Assembly: GCA_035516895.1 (NCBI GenBank)
Contig: DATIZY010000133.1
Location: 1-50,767, forward strand
Length of the DNA: 50,767 nucleotides
Direction of reading: 5' to 3'
Source of the DNA: Gp7-AA10 sp035516895
GTDB taxonomy: Bacteria > Acidobacteriota > Thermoanaerobaculia > Gp7-AA8
In this document: piece after piece, positions 1-9,645 of the stretch
How the letters are laid out: each line of letters starts with the position of its first letter
How positions within the stretch are numbered: position 1 is the stretch's first letter
Position numbers and translations under genes: made by a program
Notes under the pieces: model-generated
What the model was told of the DNA's origin: nothing
Databases searched by the model: none
The model's input: only the letters and a program-made list of their open reading frames with translations

Positions 1-585
1 GGCCGTGTTTCCCCGCACCTGCACGTTCAAGACGCCGAACTGTTCACCGGGAAGGCCGTCGACGGACAACTGCGCAGGCGTCGCCGGCGGAGCGGCATTC
101 GGAACGACCATCGATGCGACCACAGCCGTCCTCGGCGCCACCTCCGGTTTCTGAGCCGCGTAGGTGATCTCGACCTGGGCATAGTTGAGCGTCATCGATT
201 CCTCGGGGCCCTGGTTCCCATTCCCGTTCAACGACGCACTCGAGAAGACGGCGTTTTTGAAAAGGTAGCGCTGGGTTCCGACATCGACGGTCACCGATTG
301 AAAATGCCGGCCGCTGCTGACGGCGGACATGATCTGCGGCTGCCACATGCCACCTCTTGCGCGGATCGTCACGGAGTTTGTCCCGACTCGCATTCCGGCT
401 CCGGTCTGCGCCATCGTTCCGTGCGACACGCCGAAGTTGAAGCCCGTCAGCTCGATCCAGTCTTTATGATTCTGGTCCTGCGACTCGCCCGCCACGCCGT
501 CGATTTTCATGAACATGTCGACTGCTGCGAAGAGCGAGGGGGATGCGAAGAGAGCCAGGGCGGCGACGATCATCAGTTTTTTCAC
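1..585 (-). CDS. Exported Hcp-family protein (3' end beyond window)
   Basis: Read on the minus strand from a GTG at 585 that has GGAGG four bases upstream; 195 codons are in the window and the frame is still open at base 1. The first 20 or so residues form a signal peptide (MKKLMIVAALALFASPSLFA). Then comes an Hcp-type domain: DMFMKIDGVAGESQD near residue 22, a conserved GTQRYLFKNAVFSS stretch, and NQGPEESMTLNYAQVEITY. Hcp proteins normally form type VI secretion tubes and carry no signal peptide, so this is more likely a periplasmic or secreted Hcp-like paralogue. A Pro/Ala-rich linker and a second segment follow the domain. No other T6SS gene is in the window. Confidence 0.8.
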   Translation of the reverse strand, partial: MKKLMIVAALALFASPSLFAAVDMFMKIDGVAGESQDQNHKDWIELTGFNFGVSHGTMAQTGAGMRVGTNSVTIRARGGMWQPQIMSAVSSGRHFQSVTVDVGTQRYLFKNAVFSSASLNGNGNQGPEESMTLNYAQVEITYAAQKPEVAPRTAVVASMVVPNAAPPATPAQLSVDGLPGEQFGVLNVQVRGNTA

Positions 586-725
586 GAGTCCTCCATGCCT
601 GAGAGCGAATCGAGCGGCGCACGCGACGCGGTGCCGTCGAGAGAATGCTCGATCTCGACCCGCTCGTTATTTTGAAGTACCGATTCTAGCCCAGAACGTT
701 GGTGCCTCCCGGGCGTCTCAGGGAC

Positions 726-1331
726 ATGCTGAGTCTGCTGTTCGCCGCCGCCGCTTACTGGACCGTCCACATCGACGTGCCGCGCGATCACGCGGCATTC
801 GAGCGTATCGACGCGCAGTACGACGCCGCCGTGCGCGATTTCTACGAGTCGCATCGGCTCGCCGCGCCGGCTCTGTGGCGCATCGCCACGGCAGACGGCG
901 CACACATCGCATTGAGGCCGCGCGGCACGATGGCCGAACTCGCCGCACCTCAGTTACCGGCCGGCCTAGCGAATGAGCTGCAGACGAAGACGGCGCCGAT
1001 TTCCGACGCGACGCACAAGACGCTGCGCGCGCATCACAGCGAGATCTGGCACGTCGAGTCCGATCTGACGAATTTCACGAAGGCGAAGAAGTACGCGATG
1101 TTGCGCACCGATCTCGTGCAGCCGCCGAACGACGACGCGTACGACTCGGAAATGAAGCAGATCGTCACCGAGCTCGCGGCGAACGGGATCGAAACGCTCG
1201 GCTTCTTCTCGTCGTACGGCGACGGCGCGTACCACTACATTTTCACTTCGGACAAACCGGTTCACGTCCGCACGCTGCCGAAGTTTTGCACGACGCACGA
1301 CGTGAAAATCCGTTCGATCGAAATCCGTTAA
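726..1331 (+). CDS. Secreted hypothetical protein
   Basis: About 201 residues from the ATG at 726, where the protein begins with a hydrophobic stretch (MLSLLFAAAAYW) that looks like a signal peptide or N-terminal anchor. A TTG at 699 in the same frame is an alternative start; neither has a good ribosome binding site. The C-terminal 90 residues look like a compact alpha/beta domain ending in a conserved-looking IRSIEIR strand. I do not recognise the family. Its stop codon overlaps the mnmA stop by four bases in convergent orientation. Confidence 0.7.
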   Translation: MLSLLFAAAAYWTVHIDVPRDHAAFERIDAQYDAAVRDFYESHRLAAPALWRIATADGAHIALRPRGTMAELAAPQLPAGLANELQTKTAPISDATHKTLRAHHSEIWHVESDLTNFTKAKKYAMLRTDLVQPPNDDAYDSEMKQIVTELAANGIETLGFFSSYGDGAYHYIFTSDKPVHVRTLPKFCTTHDVKIRSIEIR

Positions 1332-2410
1332 TCGCGGCTGATCCAGCCGCCGCCGAGGCAGAGGTCGCCGTCGTAGAAGACAACGGCCTGACCGGGTGCG
1401 ACAGCACGGAGTTTCTGCGCGAACTCCACGCGTGCGCGGCCGCCGTGGAGGGGAGTGATTCGGGCGCTCACGTCCGCGGCTCGCGAGCGAACGCGCGCCT
1501 GCACGTCGATTCCCGACGACGGCGCATCGCCGCTGATCCAGTGCACGCGCTCGGCGATGAGCTCCGAGCGCTCGAGCGCTGACGCCGGTCCGATGGTGAC
1601 GCGCTTCGTGAACGCGTTCACATCGATGACATACGTCCGCTCCGCGTTCCCGCCCGCCTGCAATCCGCGGCGCTGTCCGATCGTGAACTGGTAATAGCCG
1701 TCGTGGTGGCCGAGGACGTTGCCGTCGAGGTCGACGATGTCACCCGCTGCCTCGCCGCGGGCGATGCCGGATTCGCGCTCGACGATCGATGCGTATCCAT
1801 CCGTTTGCGGGACGAAGCAGATCTCGTACGACTCCTTCTTCCGCGCCACCGGCAGCCCCGCCTCGGCCGCGATGGCGCGCACTTCAGGCTTCGTCAAATC
1901 GCCGAGCGGGAACAGCGCCTCGGCAAGCTGCTGCTGCGAAAGCTCGAACAGAAAGTACGACTGGTCCTTGGCGAGGTCTTTCGCTTTGCGCAGCTCGCAG
2001 CGCCCGCCGGCGTCGCGCGTGATCCTGGCGTAGTGGCCGGTGGCAATCTTTTCCGCTCCGATCGCCTGCGCTTTCCGGTGAAAGAGGTCGAACTTCACGT
2101 GCGTGTTGCAGAGCACGCACGGGCTCGGGGTCGTTCCGCTGAGGTAGGATCGCACGAACGGTGCGATCACCTTCTCGTGGAAGTTCTGCTCGAGATTGAG
2201 CGTGAAGTGCGGGATCTCGAGCTTCCAGGCGACGCGCCGCGCATCGGCAAGGTCATCGATGGTGCAGCAGCCGCCGTATGTCGATTCCGCATTCGCGAGG
2301 TTGTCGTACATCTGCATCGACAAGCCGATCACCTCATGTCCGTGGGACTTGAGCAGATACGCGGCGGTCGAGGAGTCGACCCCGCCGGACATCGCAACGG
2401 CGACTTTCAT
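1328..2410 (-). CDS. mnmA: tRNA-specific 2-thiouridylase MnmA
   Basis: 360 residues, the usual family length. MnmA adenylates U34 of tRNA-Lys, -Glu and -Gln and transfers sulfur to form 2-thiouridine. The PP-loop SGGVDSS lies at residues 8-14. The two catalytic cysteines are Cys98 (in PCVLC) and Cys198 (in YEICF), and the family motifs GHYAR and TIGQRRGL are present. The start is the ATG at 2410, because the protein begins MKVAVAMSGGVDSS as in homologues; the frame stays open further upstream but that part is not conserved. It is divergent from the response regulator at 2501, with a perfect palindrome between them. Confidence 0.97.
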   Translation of the reverse strand: MKVAVAMSGGVDSSTAAYLLKSHGHEVIGLSMQMYDNLANAESTYGGCCTIDDLADARRVAWKLEIPHFTLNLEQNFHEKVIAPFVRSYLSGTTPSPCVLCNTHVKFDLFHRKAQAIGAEKIATGHYARITRDAGGRCELRKAKDLAKDQSYFLFELSQQQLAEALFPLGDLTKPEVRAIAAEAGLPVARKKESYEICFVPQTDGYASIVERESGIARGEAAGDIVDLDGNVLGHHDGYYQFTIGQRRGLQAGGNAERTYVIDVNAFTKRVTIGPASALERSELIAERVHWISGDAPSSGIDVQARVRSRAADVSARITPLHGGRARVEFAQKLRAVAPGQAVVFYDGDLCLGGGWISRD

Positions 2411-2460
2411 GAGCAGGACGTTAAACGCTGAAAATGCAGACGATGTTCCTGTAAGGCACT

Positions 2461-2478
2461 GGAACTGCATGCAGTTCC
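2461..2478. promoter_or_regulatory. Perfect 18-bp palindrome, candidate operator
   Basis: GGAACTGCATGCAGTTCC is a perfect two-fold symmetric site in the 90-base divergent gap between mnmA (minus) and the response regulator gene (plus), ending 22 bases before the regulator's GTG. Size and placement suit a dimeric DNA-binding protein controlling one or both genes. The regulator next door has no DNA-binding domain, so the protein that binds is unknown. Confidence 0.5.
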
Positions 2479-2500
2479 GTCCGTTAAGCTCCAAACGGCA

Positions 2501-2910
2501 GTGACCGAACAGCCTTTTGCTACGACACGCGTGCTGGTCGTCGATGACGATCCGAGCATTCGACGCATGATGATGGCGGCGCTTCGGCGCGACGGATACA
2601 CGTTCATCGAGGCGGCGAACGGCAGGGAAGCGCTCGAGATGATGCGCCGGGAGCATCCCGCGATCGTCATCCTCGATCTGATGATGCCGATGGTCTCAGG
2701 ATGGGACGTCCTGCGCGAGCGTTCGAGCGATCCAGACCTCTTGTCGATTCCGGTCATCGTCGTCTCCGCGAATCGGAGTGCCGAGCTCGCGAACGCGGTC
2801 GACAAAGGCATCTGCGCGTTCCTGCCGAAACCCTTCGACATCAACGTGCTCAGCTCGCTCGTGCGCAGCTGCATTCTGCCCGAGCCGCACGCGCCGCACG
2901 GCATCGCGAC

Positions 2911-2914
<4 letters not shown>
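2501..2914 (+). CDS. Single-domain response regulator (REC only)
   Basis: 137 residues forming one receiver domain and nothing else. The acidic cluster DDD is at residues 15-17, the phospho-acceptor Asp59 lies in VILDLMMP, the conserved Ser89 in VVSAN and Lys110 in PKPF. Such proteins act by protein-protein contact or pass phosphate to an HPt domain. The start is a GTG at 2501. No kinase is adjacent; an orphan HPt protein is encoded at 27173-27499 and is a possible partner by inference only. The stop overlaps the maeB stop by four bases, tail to tail. Confidence 0.92.
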
Positions 2915-5190
<2,276 letters not shown>

Positions 5191-5206
5191 GGCGGCGGAT
5201 TGTATA

Positions 5207-5310
5207 GGCGTCCGGCGCCGGGCGTCAGGCGGCGGCGATCACAGGTTCCTGTGCTGACGCCTGAGACCTGAGGCCCGAGACCTGAGGCCCGAGACCTGAC
5301 GCCTGAGACC
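5207..5310. repeat. Heptamer array with inverted arm (locus A)
   Basis: Eight tandem seven-base units at 5255-5310 (TGACGCC, TGAGACC, TGAGGCC, CGAGACC in alternation) face a shorter degenerate arm at 5207-5234 (GGCGTCC, GGCGCCG, GGCGTCA, GGCGGCG), which reads as the reverse complement of the TGACGCC unit. Between the arms is a nested CACAGG-TT-CCTGTG hairpin (5240-5253). The array fills the gap between the start of maeB and the stop of secF. Confidence 0.85.
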
Positions 5311-5313
5311 TGG

Positions 5314-6525
5314 TTAGACTGCTTTTCGCTTCCGCTGCGGCGTCTCTTCGCGCGCCGCCGCTTCAACTTTTGGGCGGGCGGCGGGGCCGGAGATGTCGTG
5401 CTTGCGTCCGGTCATGTTGTTCCACGCGATCGCCACTGCGGGGACGATCGTGACCGTCGAGTACGTACCGGCGATGACACCGATCAGCAGCACCCACGCG
5501 AATTCGTGAATGACTTTGCCGCCGAAGATGATCAGGGCGATCAGAACGATCACGACCGAGCCGGACGTAAGGATCGTTCGCGACAGCGTCTGATTCATCG
5601 CGAGGTTCAGCTGCTCGGCGAGCGTCGCGCGCGTCTTCAGCTTGCGGCGGTTCTCGCGAACGCGGTCGTAGGTCACGACGGTGTCATTGATCGAGTAGCC
5701 GACGATCAGCAGCAGCGCGGCGACGATGTCGAGCGAGAGCTCGCCGTTGATCATGCCGAGGAACGCGATCGAGACGCAGACGTCATGGATGATGCAGACG
5801 ACCGCGGCGACACCGAACATGAGATCGAACCGCAGCCAGAGGTACACGCCCATCGCCAGCGTGGAGAGCACGACGGCCCAGATGGCCTTCTGCTGCAGCT
5901 CGCGGCCGACCTGCGGTCCCACGGTCTCCTGGTCATAGCGATTGAAGGCGCCGAGCATGCACTTGTCGTTGACGACGCGCGCGACGCCGGTGGTCACGCC
6001 GGGCGCCGTCAGAACCTGCTGCATGTTCGTGAAGACGCCCAGCTCCGATCGCCTGGCCATGATGTTCTGCGCGATCGTCGCGTAGTACTGGCGTGCGTCG
6101 GGGCGCGTCCCTTTGGCATCCGGATCGGCCGAGGCGAGGAGATCGGTCAGCGCGTCACGGCCCTGGAAATTCAAATCGAGTTTGCCCGGATGGTCGCCGT
6201 TGAGGTCGTGATCGAGTTTGGCCACGACCTGTCCCGCATAGTCGGTCTCGCGCTTCAGCTCCGGAAGCCGGATCAGGATCGCGTGCGCTTCGGGTTTGTC
6301 GTACTGCTGGATCGTTGCGTTCGGGAAGTCGGCGCGCAGGCGGGCGAGCGGCGGCTGACCCTGGAACTTCAGGACGATGTCCGCGCCGCCGGAGAAGTCG
6401 ATGCCCCAGTTGATGCCGTGCTTCATGTAGAAGCCGACGCCCACGATGACCCAGACCAGGGAAAACGCGACCGCGTAGAAGCGGTACTTTACGAAGTCGT
6501 ATTTGGTGTTGACAAAAATCTGCAT
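5314..6525 (-). CDS. secF: Protein translocase subunit SecF
   Basis: 403 residues, longer than a typical SecF (about 310) because of a larger periplasmic loop and a basic C-terminal tail. SecF works with SecD to drive late steps of Sec export using the proton gradient. Visible features are TM1 (residues about 14-33), the motif GIDFSGG, and the C-terminal bundle with YSINDTVVTYDRVREN. A GAGGA motif precedes the ATG at 6525. It lies 17 bases downstream of secD in the same operon. Confidence 0.97.
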   Translation of the reverse strand: MQIFVNTKYDFVKYRFYAVAFSLVWVIVGVGFYMKHGINWGIDFSGGADIVLKFQGQPPLARLRADFPNATIQQYDKPEAHAILIRLPELKRETDYAGQVVAKLDHDLNGDHPGKLDLNFQGRDALTDLLASADPDAKGTRPDARQYYATIAQNIMARRSELGVFTNMQQVLTAPGVTTGVARVVNDKCMLGAFNRYDQETVGPQVGRELQQKAIWAVVLSTLAMGVYLWLRFDLMFGVAAVVCIIHDVCVSIAFLGMINGELSLDIVAALLLIVGYSINDTVVTYDRVRENRRKLKTRATLAEQLNLAMNQTLSRTILTSGSVVIVLIALIIFGGKVIHEFAWVLLIGVIAGTYSTVTIVPAVAIAWNNMTGRKHDISGPAARPKVEAAAREETPQRKRKAV

Positions 6526-6542
6526 GTTAAGTCCTCGTCATA

Positions 6543-8111
6543 TTAGATGCTGATCGTCTGGGGCCGGTTTTCCGGCTTGTACCAGAAGTCGAAGATCACG
6601 CGCGAGACGAAGAACGCCGTGAACACCGACGCGAACAGACCGATGAGCAGCGTGACCGCGAAACCCTTGATCGGGCCGGTCCCGAACTGGAAGAGGAAGA
6701 GCGCCGAGATGATCGTCGTCATGTGCGTGTCGATGATCGTTCCGAACGCGCGCGCGAAGCCGTTCTCGATCGCCGCGCGCACGGTCTTGCCGTCGCGCAG
6801 CTCTTCGCGGATGCGTTCGAAGACGAGCACGTTCGAGTCGACGGCCATACCGAGCGTCAGAATGATGCCGGCGATGCCCGGAAGCGTGAGCGTCGCTTTG
6901 AAGATCGCCATCATGCCGAGGATGATCACGAGATTGAGGAGAAGGGCGAGGACTGCGTTGATGCCCGCGCCTTTGTAGAAGAGCAGGATCGCAAGCACGA
7001 GCGCGGCGAAGCCGATCAGCGAGGCGAGCACGCCCTGATGGATCGAGTCGCGTCCGAGCGACGGTCCGACCGTGCGCTCTTCGAGCGTGGTCAGCGACGC
7101 AGGCAGTGAGCCGCTGCGCAGGACGAGCGCGAGGTCGGCGGCCTGCTGTGTGGTGAAGTTGCCCTCGATCACGCCCTGATCGTCGATCTCGCTCTTGATG
7201 CTCGGAGCGGAAACGACCTTGTTGTCGAGCACGATCGCGAGCTGGCGGCCGACATTGGCTCGGGTCAGATCGCCGAATTTCTTCGCGCCGGCAGGAGTCA
7301 GCGAGAAGCCGACGTTCGGCTGGCCGACCTGCCCCTTCTGCACGCGCGCGTTTTTGAGGTCGGTTCCGGTGACCGGAATCGTCTTCCGAACGGCGTAGTA
7401 CTCGACGCCGGCGATGCGGCCCAACTCGTCCTCGCGATTTCCCGGGAGGATGTCGACCTCGTTCTTCAGGTTTGCCGGGACGCTGTCGAGCGTGCTCTTC
7501 ACATCGGGTCCCGGCGTGCCTTCGACGAGGCGGAACTGAAGCTGTGCCGTGGTCTTGATGATGTCCTTCACGCGCGCCGGATCGTCGACGCCGGGAAGCT
7601 CGATGACGATGCGGTTGCCGCTTTCGGGCGCAATCAGCGGCTCGGTGACGCCGAGCGCGTCAATGCGGTTGCGGATCGTTTCGACGGAATGGTCGATCGT
7701 GTCGCGCTCGATGCCGCTCTGCGCCGCCGGCTTCATCTTGAATTGCATCGACCCGTCCGGCTGCAGGCTCACATCGAACGACGGCAGGTAATCCTTCGCC
7801 AGCCGTTCGTAATCGTCGGTGCCGATGCCCGCGGGGGGCACTGCCACGAACGTCGTGTCGTTGATGCGGCGCATCGACGGCACGGGAATGTTGTTCTTTG
7901 TCGCCTGCGTCTTCATCGACTCGATCGCCTGATCGACTTCGATGCGAGTTGCGTCGCCGACGTTGACCCGCATGACGAGATGCGTGCCGCCTTTGAGGTC
8001 GAGGCCGCGCTTGATCGGCTCAGGGTCCTTGCTGGTCGGCACGACCGCCGCGGCAAACGCGACGAGCACCGCCAGAATCAGGATGACTTTCCACCACAGA
8101 CTTCGGTTCAA
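6543..8111 (-). CDS. secD: Protein translocase subunit SecD
   Basis: 522 residues. The N-terminal TM segment (about 8-26) is followed by the SecD signature RGLDLKGGTHLVMRV, a large periplasmic P1 domain with NRIDALGVTEP, and a C-terminal six-helix bundle with GMAVDSNVLVFERIREE. SecD and SecF form the heterodimer that assists SecYEG on the periplasmic side. It is flanked by yajC (13 bases upstream) and secF, the usual bacterial order. Confidence 0.97.
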   Translation of the reverse strand: MNRSLWWKVILILAVLVAFAAAVVPTSKDPEPIKRGLDLKGGTHLVMRVNVGDATRIEVDQAIESMKTQATKNNIPVPSMRRINDTTFVAVPPAGIGTDDYERLAKDYLPSFDVSLQPDGSMQFKMKPAAQSGIERDTIDHSVETIRNRIDALGVTEPLIAPESGNRIVIELPGVDDPARVKDIIKTTAQLQFRLVEGTPGPDVKSTLDSVPANLKNEVDILPGNREDELGRIAGVEYYAVRKTIPVTGTDLKNARVQKGQVGQPNVGFSLTPAGAKKFGDLTRANVGRQLAIVLDNKVVSAPSIKSEIDDQGVIEGNFTTQQAADLALVLRSGSLPASLTTLEERTVGPSLGRDSIHQGVLASLIGFAALVLAILLFYKGAGINAVLALLLNLVIILGMMAIFKATLTLPGIAGIILTLGMAVDSNVLVFERIREELRDGKTVRAAIENGFARAFGTIIDTHMTTIISALFLFQFGTGPIKGFAVTLLIGLFASVFTAFFVSRVIFDFWYKPENRPQTISI

Positions 8112-8124
8112 GACTTCCTCCAGA

Positions 8125-8448
8125 TCACGATTGCTGCTCGCCCTCGGGACCGAGCAGACCGGTAACTGCCGACCGGGCCACTTTCACGCGCACGTTGTCG
8201 GCAATCTTGAGATACACGACGTCCGGCTCAACACCCTGGACCGTCCCGTAAATCCCGCCGGACGTCACGACGCGGTCGCCCTTCTTGAGCGAGTTCAACA
8301 TTTCCTGCGTCTTGCGCTTCTGCTTGTTCGCCGGCGCGATCACCAGAAAATAAAAAACGAGAAAGATCGCCGCGATCGGCAGCACCTGCACGAGAAATGC
8401 GGCGGTCGAATTGCCGCCGGCCTGAAGGAGCAGAGCAACTGTATTCAT
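8125..8448 (-). CDS. yajC: Preprotein translocase accessory subunit YajC
   Basis: 107 residues with one membrane helix near residues 20-40 (PIAAIFLVFYFLVIAPANKQ), a short basic region, then the cytoplasmic domain with LKKGDRVVTSGGIYGTV. YajC associates with SecDF. Its start overlaps the tgt stop by four bases, so the two are translationally coupled. The tgt-yajC-secD-secF order is widely conserved in bacteria. Confidence 0.96.
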   Translation of the reverse strand: MNTVALLLQAGGNSTAAFLVQVLPIAAIFLVFYFLVIAPANKQKRKTQEMLNSLKKGDRVVTSGGIYGTVQGVEPDVVYLKIADNVRVKVARSAVTGLLGPEGEQQS

Positions 8449-9530
8449 GATTCGTCTTCTCGGATCGACCGCGACAGGAAGGCTCCGCGGAACTCAGCGA
8501 AGGTCCGGGACGCGATAGCCTGCCGCACCTTTCGCATCAAGTCAAGGTAGTAAAAGAGGTTATGGATCGTGTTGTAGACAAGCCCGGCGATCTCGCCGGA
8601 AACGAACAGGTGCCGCAGGTACGCACGCGAAACCGTGCGGCACGTCAGGCACTCGCATCCGGAATCGAGCGGAGCGGCATCGCCCGCGTATCTCGCGTTC
8701 TTGATGTGCACCTTGCCGCCGCTCGTGAAGAGCGTCCCGTTGCGCGCGTTGCGCGTCGGCATCACGCAATCGAACATGTCGATTCCCGCCGCAACGGCCT
8801 CGACGAGATCCTCGGGCGTGCCGACGCCCATCAGATACCGCGGCTTGTCCGCCGGCAATATCGGCGCCGCGTAGTTGACGATGTCGAACATCTCTTCCTT
8901 CGACTCACCGACGGCGATGCCGCCGAGGGCAATGCCGTCGAAGTCCATGGCGCCGATTTCGTCGACGCTGCGCTTGCGCAGATCTTTGTAGATGCCGCCC
9001 TGGACGATGCCGAACAAAGCGAGCGGCGAGCGGCGAGCGGCGAGCAGGCTTCGATTGGCCCAGCGATGCGTCAGCTCCACCGACCGCTCGACCTCGGCAT
9101 GCGACAAGCCGTAGGCGGGGCACTCATCAAACGCCATCGCGATGTCAACGCCGAGGCGCGATTGAATGTCGATCGAAGTCTCGGGCGAGAGGAAGTGCTG
9201 CGATCCGTCGATGTGACTTCGAAACTCGACGCCCTCCTCGCGCACTTTTCGAATCGACGCGAGCGAGAAGACCTGGAATCCGCCGGAGTCGGAGAGCACC
9301 GCGCCGTCCCACGACATGAATTTGTGGACGCCACCGAGCTTTTCGATGAGGTCAACGCCGGGACGCAGCATTAAATGATACGTATTCACGAGAACTATTT
9401 GAGGACTGAGGACTGAGGACTGAGGACTGAGTGAGTCAGGACTGAGGAACGAGGACCGAGGACTGAGTGATTTCAATTGTTCGATCGTCAGGGATTTCAC
9501 GGAACCGGCTGTACCGACAGGCATAAACAC
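8445..9530 (-). CDS. tgt: tRNA-guanine transglycosylase Tgt, with repeat-derived insertion
   Basis: Exchanges G34 for preQ1 in queuosine tRNAs. Catalytic motifs are present: SDSGGFQVF with the substrate-binding Asp, GGIAVGE, and DCVMPTRNARNG with the nucleophilic Asp; the zinc site is CECLTC plus a later Cys/His. The ATG at 9530 (MFMPVGT) is the first canonical ATG. However, the reading frame upstream to 9608 still encodes normal Tgt N-terminus (TDGSARLTKLTTAHGVIDTP), with no ATG, GTG or TTG at its head; an in-frame GTG lies at 9536. From the ATG, residues 23-43 are encoded by a heptamer array inserted between EQLKSL and QIVLVNTYHL. See the findings for both oddities. Confidence 0.93.
   Translation of the reverse strand: MFMPVGTAGSVKSLTIEQLKSLSPRSSFLSPDSLSPQSSVLSPQIVLVNTYHLMLRPGVDLIEKLGGVHKFMSWDGAVLSDSGGFQVFSLASIRKVREEGVEFRSHIDGSQHFLSPETSIDIQSRLGVDIAMAFDECPAYGLSHAEVERSVELTHRWANRSLLAARRSPLALFGIVQGGIYKDLRKRSVDEIGAMDFDGIALGGIAVGESKEEMFDIVNYAAPILPADKPRYLMGVGTPEDLVEAVAAGIDMFDCVMPTRNARNGTLFTSGGKVHIKNARYAGDAAPLDSGCECLTCRTVSRAYLRHLFVSGEIAGLVYNTIHNLFYYLDLMRKVRQAIASRTFAEFRGAFLSRSIREDES
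9019..9046. repeat. Four GCGAGCG heptamers inside tgt (locus J)
   Basis: Three perfect GCGAGCG units and a fourth GCGAGCA lie within the tgt coding sequence, where the minus strand encodes LLAARRSPLA just before the conserved ALFGIVQGG motif. No inverted partner is close by. From remembered Tgt sequences the local protein length seems unchanged, so this may be replacement or convergence rather than insertion. Confidence 0.7.
9401..9464. repeat. GAGGACT heptamer array inside tgt (locus B, coding arm)
   Basis: Four perfect GAGGACT units (9401-9428), a degenerate middle, then GAGGAAC, GAGGACC and GAGGACT (9444-9464). On the tgt strand it reads AGTCCTC repeated, which has no stop in any frame and encodes SPQSSVL per three units. 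The opposite orientation would introduce TGA in all frames. It pairs as an inverted arm with 9609-9643. Confidence 0.9.
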
Positions 9531-9608
9531 GGGCGTGTCGATGACGCCATGAGCCGTGGTGAGCTTTGTCAGGCGCGCGGAGCCGTCGGTCTGTCGCAGA
9601 CGAAACTC

Positions 9609-9643
9609 AGTCCTCAGTCCTCAGTCCTTAGTCCTCAGTCCCG
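9609..9643. repeat. AGTCCTC heptamer array (locus B, upstream arm)
   Basis: Five units (AGTCCTC, AGTCCTC, AGTCCTT, AGTCCTC, AGTCCCG) between the lolA-like stop at 9646 and the beginning of tgt-like coding at 9608. It is the reverse complement of the array at 9401-9464, 144 bases away. On the tgt strand it places TGA or TAA in all three frames, so no translation from upstream can pass through it. Confidence 0.9.
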
Positions 9644-9645
9644 GC

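Noticed and set aside
44..346. Short minus-strand frame at the left edge
   Set aside because: Frame-shifted reading of the Hcp-like gene; I first suspected a frameshift in Hcp, but the bases around 250-262 support one continuous frame.
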